A DNA stretch of 27,439 bases, from positions 1-27,439 of the forward strand of contig CAVQBL010000021.1 in the NCBI GenBank assembly GCA_963710715.1. Direction: 5' to 3'. The notes beneath the pieces were generated by a model, which had not been told where the DNA came from, searched no databases, and was given only the letters and a program-made list of their open reading frames with translations. This DNA comes from CAVQBL01 sp963710715. Its GTDB lineage: Bacteria > Pseudomonadota > Gammaproteobacteria > DSM-16500. The position numbers and the translations under genes were made by a program. Shown piece after piece: positions 18,567-26,415 of the stretch (the first letter of the stretch is position 1; each line of letters starts with the position of its first letter).

Positions 18567-20813
18567 ATGCATACTCTACAAAAAAATACATCACCTCTTG
18601 AACAGAAACGATTAACCAATAATAAAAAGCGTATTTTTGCCATTCATGGCGGCGGGAACATTGGCTTAGGATTAATGGCCGATGTTATTTCACAAAGCCC
18701 GCTTGAATATGAGGTCATCGCGACATCAAACGATATCTTTTTAACCACATTAATTAATAGCAAGAATCAGTTCTGGCTACATAATTGCACATTAAAAACG
18801 TGCGCATGATTTAGGGATTGTAAAGATATTAAAGAACTGTATAAAACGGCAGACATTCTCGCTATTTGTTTAACTCCCGGCGCTTTAACAAGCTCTGAAA
18901 AAGACATTGCGGAAGGATTAATCGCGCGCCACCATGCTGGAGCTGCTGAATTAAACATTTTAATCTTAATGAATATCCCAAAATGTGATGACTTTGTTCG
19001 CAGTAAAATTACTACGTGTGTGCAAGAGCTTGAAAAAAATGAGATAAAAGCAAAGAAAATATTATCAAATATACATTTCATACGCACTGTCGCAGATAGA
19101 ATCGTCACTAAAGTAGATGAAAAAACTGTAAAAAAACAATTAGTAGACCAACTTAAAGCAAACGCTATTGATGCTATTGATGGTTTATTAGCCCAAGAGG
19201 AATTAGCAAAAACTGTAGCTAAATTTAATTTAACTTTTAATCTTTTCAATGCGGAGAAAAATTTCGATCTTTATGTTCCTGTTTCTTTATCAGAAGCATC
19301 ACATTTACTTGCGCTAAAAACCACAGGCAACCTAGATCAAATCGAACATATAAAGAATAATATATTAATGGTCCGCACACTATACTCGCTTGGTATGGCG
19401 CACTGCTAGGATGTAAAACCATCGCTGATGCCATTCAATATCCTAAAATGCGGCAATTTTTAGAAAATACTATGGAAAGAGAAATCGGCCCTGCTTTAAA
19501 AGCAGAATATCCATCACTCACAAATAATGTATTAGCATTTTATAAAAATTTATTTTTTGAACGTTGCGCAGAAAGCACAAACGATCCAGTAACACGAGTT
19601 GGCCGTGATCCACTACGCAAATTAAATAAAGGTGCACGAATTCGCGGCACCATTGAACTTATCCAAAAACACCACCTAGAGATTGCAACTCCTGGGTTAG
19701 AACAAGGCATTGCTGCTGGCATTTGTATGCCATTAGAAAAATAGATCCAGAAAACCTTGGGTGCCAGCAAATTTGCGAATTATTTAAAAGGAAAAAATCT
19801 TATCGCGATATCTTATGTTACAACGGTCTTTATAGCGCAGGAAATTACATCGGTCTGAATGAAAAAGGAGATAGCCATTTAATCAACAATATTTTATCTC
19901 AAATTTCATTACTTGAAGCTGAATATACTCATATACAACACCAGAAAGTATCATTATCCATTTTCTGGCATAAAAAATCAGGAAATAGCATGAATAATTT
20001 ACAAAAAAACCTAATGGCGTTAGGTATTGCACTGGAGCCTAAAACTGGACATTTATTTTATGCGAATAATTTTAAACCGATGGAGCTCGAATTCGAATTG
20101 GTTTTTGTACGTCATGGTGAAACTTATGGCAACTGCGGCCAAAGTACAACAACAGGAGAAGTTGATTATTCATTAGTAACTTCAGAAAAAGAAGGCCATG
20201 AAAAACGTATTTATCAAGGCAACTATACAGAGATCAATCAGTTAACTGAACTTGGAAAACAACAAGCACTCAAAGCCGCAGAAAAATTAGAAAATCAGCT
20301 TTTGAAAAACGACTGGGAACCTGATGTTATTTTTCATAGCCCATTATCCAAGCAAAAGATACAGGATTACCTTTTGTAGAGAGAAACAACTTTACTAAGC
20401 GTTATTTTGTATTAGACGGCATCAAGGAAATGTCCTTTGGTACTTGGGAAAACCACCGTGTTTGCGATATGAAGTCAGATGATTCTTGTCATTTATTTTA
20501 TCGAAACCAACACGCGTTGATCAAAAGCTCAGGGGAAAATTTTTGCGAAGTTTTACTAAGAGCCCATGCAGTTCTGCAACATCTAAACGAAAAATACTCA
20601 GGAAAGAAAGTATTAATGTTTTCACACTCTATGTTCGGCGCAGCATGCTGCATTTTATTGGGACGCGGACAAACAGTTGAAAACGGCGAATATTTGGCAT
20701 TCGATGGGAAAAAGAAAAATGGCGATTACTATACAATGCCAAATGCCACGCCATTTTGCCTGAATTTTAAAACCCCAACTACAACACCAAAAATGGCTAT
20801 CTCACTATGTTAA
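18567..20813 (+). pseudogene. Bifunctional mannitol-1-phosphate dehydrogenase / histidine phosphatase fusion, frameshifted
   Basis: Predicted to reduce fructose-6-phosphate to mannitol-1-phosphate with NAD(P)H and then remove the phosphate. The N-terminal half has the Rossmann motif FAIHGGGNIGLGLMADVI, then YKTADILAICLTPGALTSSE, IHFIRTVADRIV, GPHTILAWYGALLGCKTIAD (read in the shifted frame near 19375) and NKGARIRGTIELIQKH, all in the long-chain mannitol dehydrogenase pattern. From about 20095 a histidine phosphatase domain follows: FVRHGETYGN with the catalytic RHG, SPLSKAKDTGLPF (shifted frame), EMSFGTWEN, and the second His in LMFSHSMFGAACC. The halves share one continuous span of about 748 codons. 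Frame changes lie near 18785-18808, 19375, 19730 and 20355. The final TAA overlaps the next gene's ATG by 7 bp. Confidence 0.8.
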
Positions 20814-21481
20814 ACAGAAAACTAAAAAAAACGGATATTCCAGACGATACTTTAACTAAATCATTTGAGTATTTAAAACCAACTGATTTAACTAAAGCTG
20901 CTCGTGTTTGTAAAAGATGGAGAAATTTATTAATTATTAATACCGATATTTGGAAAACATCGATATTTAAAAGCAATAAAATGCAACTTTTAAATACTGC
21001 ACTATATAAAGAAATCGTCGGCACTGGTAATACTAGGTCCATTAACCGTTATTTTTTAATGGGAGCAAATCCAAACACTGATGTAATAGGTAATGTTGAT
21101 AAAAAATATCATCTCGGATATTCTGGCTTTTTTAAAAACGGATCGCTGCTCAGCATAGCTGCCAACCGTGCAAGAAAAAACAATCAAATTCAAAATATAA
21201 AGGTCCTACTATGTTATGGTGCAAACCCAATGGAACCTTCAACCTTTGAAGAATTCTGGAGCGAAGCACGGGGTTCTATTGTATTTCCCCATTCAAAAAT
21301 TGGGACTGAACCGCCGGTTGATTCCGCCTTGAATAAAAAAGTTAAAACAATTTTATCTAAAGAAATGATCGTGTTTTCGATTGGAAATAATCGACCGGCT
21401 AATGAAATTACTAAATTAACCAATCAATATAACAAATATAAACATGAAGAAGATAAGCATTATAAATGTGTCATTATGTAA
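20807..21481 (+). CDS. F-box / ankyrin-like protein with C-terminal CaaX box (candidate host-directed effector)
   Basis: An intact 224-residue protein. Residues 11-50 form an F-box: IPDDTLTKSFEYLKPTDLTK, then VCKRWRNLL and the closing TDIWK, the fold that binds eukaryotic SKP1 in SCF ubiquitin ligases. Residues about 63-92 and 111-142 look like ankyrin repeats (ALYKEIVGTGNTRSINRYFL MGANPN is one; GSLLSIAANRA with IKVLLCYGANP the other). The last four residues are CVIM after KHYK, a CaaX prenylation box identical to that of K-Ras4B. The order F-box, ankyrin, CaaX is that of Legionella AnkB. The ATG overlaps the stop of the mannitol fusion gene by 7 bp. No signal peptide is seen, as expected for a type IV secretion substrate. 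Confidence 0.85.
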   Translation: MLNRKLKKTDIPDDTLTKSFEYLKPTDLTKAARVCKRWRNLLIINTDIWKTSIFKSNKMQLLNTALYKEIVGTGNTRSINRYFLMGANPNTDVIGNVDKKYHLGYSGFFKNGSLLSIAANRARKNNQIQNIKVLLCYGANPMEPSTFEEFWSEARGSIVFPHSKIGTEPPVDSALNKKVKTILSKEMIVFSIGNNRPANEITKLTNQYNKYKHEEDKHYKCVIM

Positions 21482-21530
21482 AAATTTATTTTATTTTTTA
21501 TAACACTTAACCAAGAATATCTATTCCACT

Positions 21531-22215
21531 ATGTTAAACAGAAAACTAAAGATAACAGACATTCCAGAAGATGTATTAATCACGATATTTGCATCTAAAT
21601 ACTTAATACCGAAAGATCTAGCTGCCATTGTGCTTGTTTGTAAACAATGGAGCCGGCTAGCAATGGATGCCGATCTTTGGAAAAAAGCTATTAAAAAAAG
21701 GACAAAACCCCAGATTTATATCATGCGTTAGTAGAAGAGATAAGGGGCAACGGCAATTCAAAACTTATTCTTCGTTATTGCTCGATAGGTGCAGATACTA
21801 ATGTTCTCTTGAAAGATGAGAAAAACAGTAATATTATTGAAAAAAAATATGGCTTTCGTGATTTACGTTATGGTTTTTTTAAACAAGCATCCTTGCTTAG
21901 TCTAGCTGGCAATTCAGCAGAATATTCTCATCAAATAGATAATATAAAAACTCTGTTAGCACATGGGCAAATCCAAAGATTCCAGCAAGTTTATAGAATA
22001 CAAGGGAGAAGTAGCAGGCGGACATATTTATTATAATCTTACAGAACGCGTTCTGTACGAGAAACCCGTTGATTCAGCAATAAATAAACATGTCAAAGCC
22101 ATTTTATTATTAGAAATGATTAAGATCGCAAGAAAAAATAATCGACCTATTAATGAAATTGAAAATCTTGATGATCAATACAAAATTGCAACGTCGCAAT
22201 TGTTGCATAATGTAA
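21531..22215 (+). pseudogene. Second F-box / ankyrin-like paralogue, frameshifted, CaaX in shifted frame
   Basis: A tandem copy of the preceding gene: both start MLNRKLK with nearly the same DNA around the ATG. The F-box reads IPEDVLITIFASKYLIPKDL, VCKQWSRLA and DADLWKKAI. A frame change near 21705 gives DLYHALVEEIRGNGNSKLIL and YCSIGADTN, then ASLLSLAGNSAEYSHQIDNI and LLAHG, matching the ankyrin-like parts of copy 1. Two more changes near 21963-21978 lead to KDSSKFIEYKGEVAGG. PVDSAINKHVKAILLLEMI parallels copy 1. The open frame runs to 22223 and ends LLHNVKT, but the frame one step over ends CCIM with TAA at 22213-22215, aligned with CVIM of copy 1. The original protein probably had a CaaX box too. 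Confidence 0.78.
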
Positions 22216-22405
22216 AAACGTAATCTTGACTTCCGCATCCTTTCTAAAAATTCATCCATAAAAATCCCCACAAGCCTTGCCTTAGTTTAATGGAACTTTA
22301 AAATTGGAAATGTAGTGACTAGTAAAATTATATTTATTGATTTTTTAGGTCTTTATCCAAGTCCTATTTTTACTACAGAACATTATCTGAATTTATTAAA
22401 ATTAA

Positions 22406-23014
22406 CTATGAATAGTTTTGGGTAAATTTAGTTGGACGAGGGAGAACTCCTTGTCGCCTTAATTTCAAGGTATAAATACTTTCTCGGCTGAACTGTACTC
22501 TACAGACATAAGCGACGAGGGTTGTAATTATGATTGGTAAAACCATATGATAATCTCTTGTTATTTCTAATATTAGAATAATAGCTGTTATCACAACACC
22601 TGTTACACTGCCCAACATACCCGCCATGCCGGCTACTACAAAAATAACGGGATGAGTAACTATTGAAGGAAAGAAATAATGAAGAGCTGCTCCGAAAGCA
22701 GCGCCTAATGTGGCACCTAAAAATAATGTAGGTGAAAATATTCCGCCTGAAGCACCTGAACCTAACGTTAAACAAGTTGCCAAAAATTTTGCAATAAATA
22801 ATATTGCTAATAACCAAAAATTGGTTATCACAAAATTTAATGTATCTTGAATAGTCGCAAAACCAATTCCTTCAATATAATAATGACCATAAAAGTACAT
22901 GAGTACGTACATCATCATTCCAATTAGGCTCATTCCCAATGCATGTCGTAGATATGCATTTTTAAAATGAGATACAAAAAAATCTTCAGTCCAGTAAATA
23001 CCGCGAATAAACAA
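22406..23014 (-). pseudogene. ClC-type chloride channel/antiporter, C-terminal half
   Basis: A membrane protein piece of about 200 residues. TCLTLGSGASGGIFSPTLFL followed by GATLGAAFG contains the GxFxP anion-site motif of ClC proteins, and GMAGMLGSVTGVVITAIILI plus LEITRDYHMVLPIIITT are the following conserved helices. The frame ends with a short tail (VLPRPTKFTQNYS). The N-terminal half, with the GSGIP and GxEGP motifs, is missing; the protein stops being ClC-like at about LFIRGIYWTEDFF near 23012, exactly where a Fic remnant begins on the other strand. This is a recombination junction rather than a frameshift. Confidence 0.85.
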
Positions 23015-23017
23015 TTG

Positions 23018-23202
23018 ATGTCAGTGCAAGCAGGTCAACCGATATTAAAATTTGATCAGGTTAAGGGAAAAAGAAGGCAAGAATATTTTGCTGCTATTCA
23101 AACCGGACTTGATCAGATTATCAGCCAATGATAGATATTTTTAAATCAATTCTTAGGAGAAGTATTAAACTTTATCGGAAGTCCCTGACTCTTTCTTCTT
23201 AA
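23018..23202 (+). pseudogene. Fic protein C-terminal remnant
   Basis: The frame reads SVQAGQPILKFDQVKGKRRQ and EYFAAIQTGLDQ; one base change near 23122 then gives DYQPMIDIFKSILRRSIK and a TAA at 23200. The pattern QAGxPxLxF...GKxRQxYFAAxxxGLDxxYxPM is the usual end of small Fic toxins. The catalytic core is lost at the junction with the ClC fragment. It is unrelated in detail to the Fic gene at 7500. Confidence 0.55.
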
Positions 23203-23337
23203 GCCTTGCTGGTTTTTCTGAAAATTTAAGATGAACACCTTCAATCGCAGTAGATGACACAACATGATCACGAATCATCTTCCTGCGCAATTCAGGATTT
23301 CTGAGGTAAGGGTTTGAGATAAGGCTTTTCTACTCAT
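23165..23337 (-). pseudogene. Small ORF with Fic-inhibitor-like motif
   Basis: The ATG at 23337 gives MSRKALSQ; after a frame change near 23305 it reads PYLRNPELRRKMIRDHVVSS, then TAIEGVHLKFSEKPARLKKK and a stop at 23165. S-x-x-x-E-G, here SSTAIEGV, is the inhibitory helix motif of Fic antitoxins and autoinhibited Fic proteins. About 57 residues. It is antisense to, and overlaps by 38 bp, the Fic remnant, which is not the usual antitoxin-toxin operon order. It may be an unrelated small protein. Confidence 0.4.
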
Positions 23338-23397
23338 GAATTAATTATACATCATCTTGTGTAGCTCGGCTTGTGAATAATTTCAGATTTTGGTTGT

Positions 23398-23427
23398 CAC
23401 GATTACACCAGAATTACACCTGCGACA
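23398..23427 (+). repeat. 30-bp direct repeat, copy 2
   Basis: Identical to 129-158. It ends about 12 bp before the likely 5' end of the group II intron, so it lies in or next to the intron's 5' exon. The base composition of its core (ATTACACC twice) is unlike either neighbour. Confidence 0.75.
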
Positions 23428-24000
23428 CGAGGTTACAAAGTGAGCTGTTTACACCATCATCGGGAGGAAACCAACTTTATCACAAGTTGACTCTAGGGCT
23501 ATGAATAAAGAGCTAGCCTGACAACGTAATGAAGGGCGCAAGCCCGGGGACAAACTCGCAAGAGGAAAGCCCTCCTGGAAGCCAAGTCCAGGTGAATGCT
23601 AGAGAGCCAGTAAGGTGAACACATGTGAATCTGTGCATAGATCGAGATCGGTGACAAGCGAAAATGGCTGACACGCTTGAACCAAAAGGTACGAAGGTAG
23701 GAGGTAGGCCAGTGTAATGCCACCTCGTGATCGCAACACCTTCCGGTCGATAGCAGACACCTAACCTGGTAGTGCCCACTTTGTAGAACGTGGCAACCCT
23801 GCACGATTCCTGGATATACTAGGTAGAGAGTGGCAAGACACATCGACGACCGTGTAGGAATAGGATGTCGGAAGAAGCGAATGCCGCACTGTAATGGCGC
23901 GGATACCGATTTAAATGTTATCGGACACGAAAGTGTACCCACGTCCGACTGGTCTTCATTGCAAGATAATTTGTAGAACCACTATTATGAGGAAAAGCAA

Positions 24001-25502
24001 ATGACAACAACGGCAACTGCCGTAGTAGGTGCATCTTCAACATTGCTAGCAGCTCACTGGAAAGTCATTGACTGGAAAGCAGCTGAAGCACATGTCAAGC
24101 GGCTACAAATGCGTATTGCAAAGGCGACTGGGAAGGCCGCCACGGCAAAGTTAATGCTTTGCAATGGATGTTAACCCACTCGTATTACGCGAAGGTACTC
24201 GCAGTAAAACGAGTTGTGCAAAACCGCGGAAGCAAAACTCCAGGCATAGACAATATCACCTGGAGAACAGCGACGCAAAAGATGAATGCAGCCCTCTCTC
24301 TCAAAAGAACGGGCTACAAAACTCAACCACTCCGGCGAATTTATATCCCAAAGAAAGACGGACGTCTAAGGCCACTTAGCATTCCCACCATGAAATGCAG
24401 AGCGATGCAAGCACTGCATCTATTTGCATTAGAACCCAGGGTAGAAATAAAGGCGGATAAAAATGCCTATGGTTTTAGACCAGGACGAAGTACAGCAGAC
24501 GCTATCGCTCAATGCTTCAGAGCGCTAGCGCGTCGAACTTCTGCCCAATGGATACTTGAAGGGGATATAAAAGCTTGCTTCGACAGAATCTCCCATCAAT
24601 GGCTAGTCAACAATGTCACGATGGACAAAGAAGTTCTGAAGAAATGGTTGAATGCAGGATACATCGACAAAGGCAGCTTCCATAGGAGCAAAGCAGGGAC
24701 GCCACAAGGAGGTATCATATCGCCTGCACTTCTGAATGCAACACTCAGTGGCCTAGAAGATACGATAAAAGCATCTGTTTCTAGGCAAGATAAAGTTAAC
24801 ATCAGCATATATGCAGATGACTTTGTCATCACGGGAGCTAGCAAAGAAGAGCTGGAAAACAAAGTGAGCCCCGTGGTGGAAACCTTTCTGCGGATACGAG
24901 GTTTGGAACTCTCATCTGAGAAAACCAAAATCACGTCCATCCAAGAGGGGTTCGATTTTCTCGGATTTAACATACGTAAGTATGGAGACAAGCTTCTCAT
25001 CAAACCAGCCAAAGCGAGCGTTAAACGCTTTTTGGTGGACATCCGAGAAATCATCAGGAAGAGCTGCGCGACAAGTACGGCGGAATTAATAGGCCAGTTA
25101 AACCCCAAAATACTGGGATGGGCAAATTACTACCGTCATGTTGTTGCCAAACACACCTTCAGCATTGTTGATGAACACATCTTTAAAGCATTATGGAAAT
25201 GGATAAAGCGTAGACATCCAGAAAAGAGCAATGCTTGGCGAAAGAATAAATACTTCCGAAGTCAAGAATCGCAAAACTGGATATTCCACGCGAAAATACC
25301 ATCAGATACTGCGAATACATGCGTACTGGATTTAATCCGAGCTAGCAAAATATCTATTAAAAGACATGTGAAAATAAAGGGAGAAGCTACACCTTATGAT
25401 CCTGTCTATACAAAATATTTCGCGAAGCGAAAACTAAGATTAAAACAGCGAATAAACACAGAGAAACTGGGTCGACAACAAATCGGTCTTAAGAAGGCTT
25501 GA
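24001..25502 (+). pseudogene. ltrA: Group II intron reverse transcriptase/maturase, one frameshift
   Basis: The intron-encoded protein that aids splicing and copies the intron into new sites. The ATG at 24001 follows GAGGA by 7 bp and starts MTTTATAVVGASSTLLAAHW. A one-base change near 24138 joins it to KVNALQWMLTHSYYAKVLAV. RT motifs follow: TPGIDNITW, RRIYIPKKDGRLRPLSIPT, ALEPRVEIKADKNAYGFRPG, EGDIKACFDRISH, GTPQGGIISP, the catalytic YADD in SIYADDFVI, and FLGFNIRKYGDKLLIKP. The maturase domain has ILGWANYYRHVV. The protein ends RQQIGLKKA soon after PYDPVYTKYFAKRKLRLK, where relatives continue into an HNH endonuclease; that domain is absent. The uninterrupted part (24159-25502) is 447 residues. 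Confidence 0.92.
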
Positions 25503-25534
25503 GCCGTGTGAGGGGAAACTCTCACGCACGGTTC
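25501..25534 (+). ncRNA. Group II intron domain V
   Basis: A 34-nt hairpin starting GAGCCGTGTGAGG, with a GAAA tetraloop (positions 25514-25517 region) and ending CACGCACGGTTC. GAGCCGT pairs with ACGGTTC and the GUGAG...CUCAC stem closes the loop. This is the catalytic domain; its first two bases are shared with the maturase stop codon. Domain VI follows at about 25535-25573. Confidence 0.92.
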
Positions 25535-25566
25535 TTAGAGGAGTGGGTCGCAGTAATGCGGCCTGC

Positions 25567-26205
25567 TTACTCGGCACAATTTTTTTGTTTGACTTGATTA
25601 ATGTCACTATTATTATCAATTTGTACTGCTTTTAAATTTCTGTTGCCTGCAAGTGACATATGGTGCTTCCAATCATTGCCCATGGAGACAGTCGCCCAAT
25701 CACTATAAGGATTTTGGCCACTCGTAATTTCACTTTGCGTTTGTTGGCATGTTTTAGTTGAGATGTTTAAGTCTTCTGGTGCACCAAATAGGCCATTATT
25801 AATTAAATTATAGAGCGATGGATCCGCGCGTGAAATAGCATAGAGTGGGAATTGAGTAATAGCAGCAGTTGCATTGTAGATGACGTTTTGCTGAATATTT
25901 TGAAAACTGTTTTGAATACCGTTTAATGAATTCGTAATTGATGATGCAGGATTAAATACCCCGCAGTTATATCCCAAGCCAACACTCCCCTCGACTTGTA
26001 GTGGAACAGACTGAGCGCCACTGTAAGCAGGTATAGGAACAGGCTGTCCACCGCCCATTTTATAATATAAAGAGCTGTTGCCAGCGGGGATTAAGTCAGC
26101 ATAAATATTTTTTGTTGGATAACTTATTAATACTAGCCCAACACAAATTAATGTAGTTGTTGTTAAATATGCACGCAAGTGCGAGCACGATTTTTTATTT
26201 ATCAT
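25567..26205 (-). CDS. Integrating conjugative element protein (PFL_4711-type), 3' end replaced by intron
   Basis: A protein of the GI-type conjugation cluster carried by integrating elements, probably exported. ATG at 26205 gives MINKKSCSHLRAYLTTTTLI, a signal peptide ending near NIYADLIPAG. Family segments include SSLYYKMGGGQPVPIPAY, VEGSVGLGYNCGVFNPA, ITNSLNGIQNSFQNIQQNVI, ITQFPLYAISRADPSLYNLI and NPYSDWATVSMGNDWKHHMS. The frame ends INQVKQKNCAE with a stop at 25567 that lies inside the intron's 3' end, so the last codons belong to the intron. Relatives run considerably longer after this point. About 212 residues remain. The role in conjugation is inferred from family context; no neighbouring transfer gene is visible in the window. 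Confidence 0.8.
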   Translation of the reverse strand: MINKKSCSHLRAYLTTTTLICVGLVLISYPTKNIYADLIPAGNSSLYYKMGGGQPVPIPAYSGAQSVPLQVEGSVGLGYNCGVFNPASSITNSLNGIQNSFQNIQQNVIYNATAAITQFPLYAISRADPSLYNLINNGLFGAPEDLNISTKTCQQTQSEITSGQNPYSDWATVSMGNDWKHHMSLAGNRNLKAVQIDNNSDINQVKQKNCAE

Positions 26206-26245
26206 GATGGGATCCAAAAAAAAGCAAAAAAGCTATTAACGATTT

Positions 26246-26273
26246 TTCTGCAATGCTCTGCAGAAAGTTTTTT
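26246..26273 (+). terminator. Terminator-like hairpin
   Basis: TTCTGCA (26246-26252) and TGCAGAA (26259-26265) form a 7-bp stem with loop ATGCTC, followed by AGTTTTTT. On the plus strand this has the form of a rho-independent terminator, but no plus-strand gene ends here. It sits 40 bp upstream of the minus-strand ICE gene and may be its operator instead. Confidence 0.4.
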
Positions 26274-26415
26274 AACTTCACTATTGACATCTAAATTATT
26301 AGCTGAGGGAGAGAGCCATGTTCCCACCTCCTCCCGTGAGCGAGAGGAGGGGAGAGTTATCATGTAAAAAAGCGGATGGCGCAGCTATTCAATAGATCGA
26401 AAATATCTTATTTAT

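Larger units (their letters stand above)
23440..25577 (+). mobile_element. Group II intron (retroelement)
   Basis: A self-splicing ribozyme with an internal maturase gene. The 5' end is set tentatively at GTGAGC (23440). Downstream, the structured non-coding part includes AGGGCTATGAATAAAGAGC, GAAGGGCGCAAGCCCGGGG and many short complementary pairs typical of domain I. The maturase lies at 24001-25502. Domain V is unmistakable at 25501-25534 and domain VI follows; the 3' end is about 25573-25577. Its base composition is more GC-rich than the neighbourhood, consistent with transfer. At the 3' side it enters the last codons of an ICE gene on the opposite strand. The left flank does not continue that gene, so the site has been rearranged since insertion. 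Confidence 0.85.

Noticed and set aside
22500..22817. Alternative minus-strand frame rich in Cys and Arg within the ClC gene
   Set aside because: The other minus-strand frame has the ClC motifs; this one is a frame shadow.
23499..23942. Two long minus-strand open frames
   Set aside because: They lie in the structured RNA part of the group II intron on the opposite strand; composition and position explain them as ribozyme sequence, not genes.
26310..26350. CCTCCTC...GAGGAGG hairpin before the ICE gene as a terminator
   Set aside because: The stem is present but no T-run follows on either strand, so only the neighbouring hairpin at 26246 was listed.
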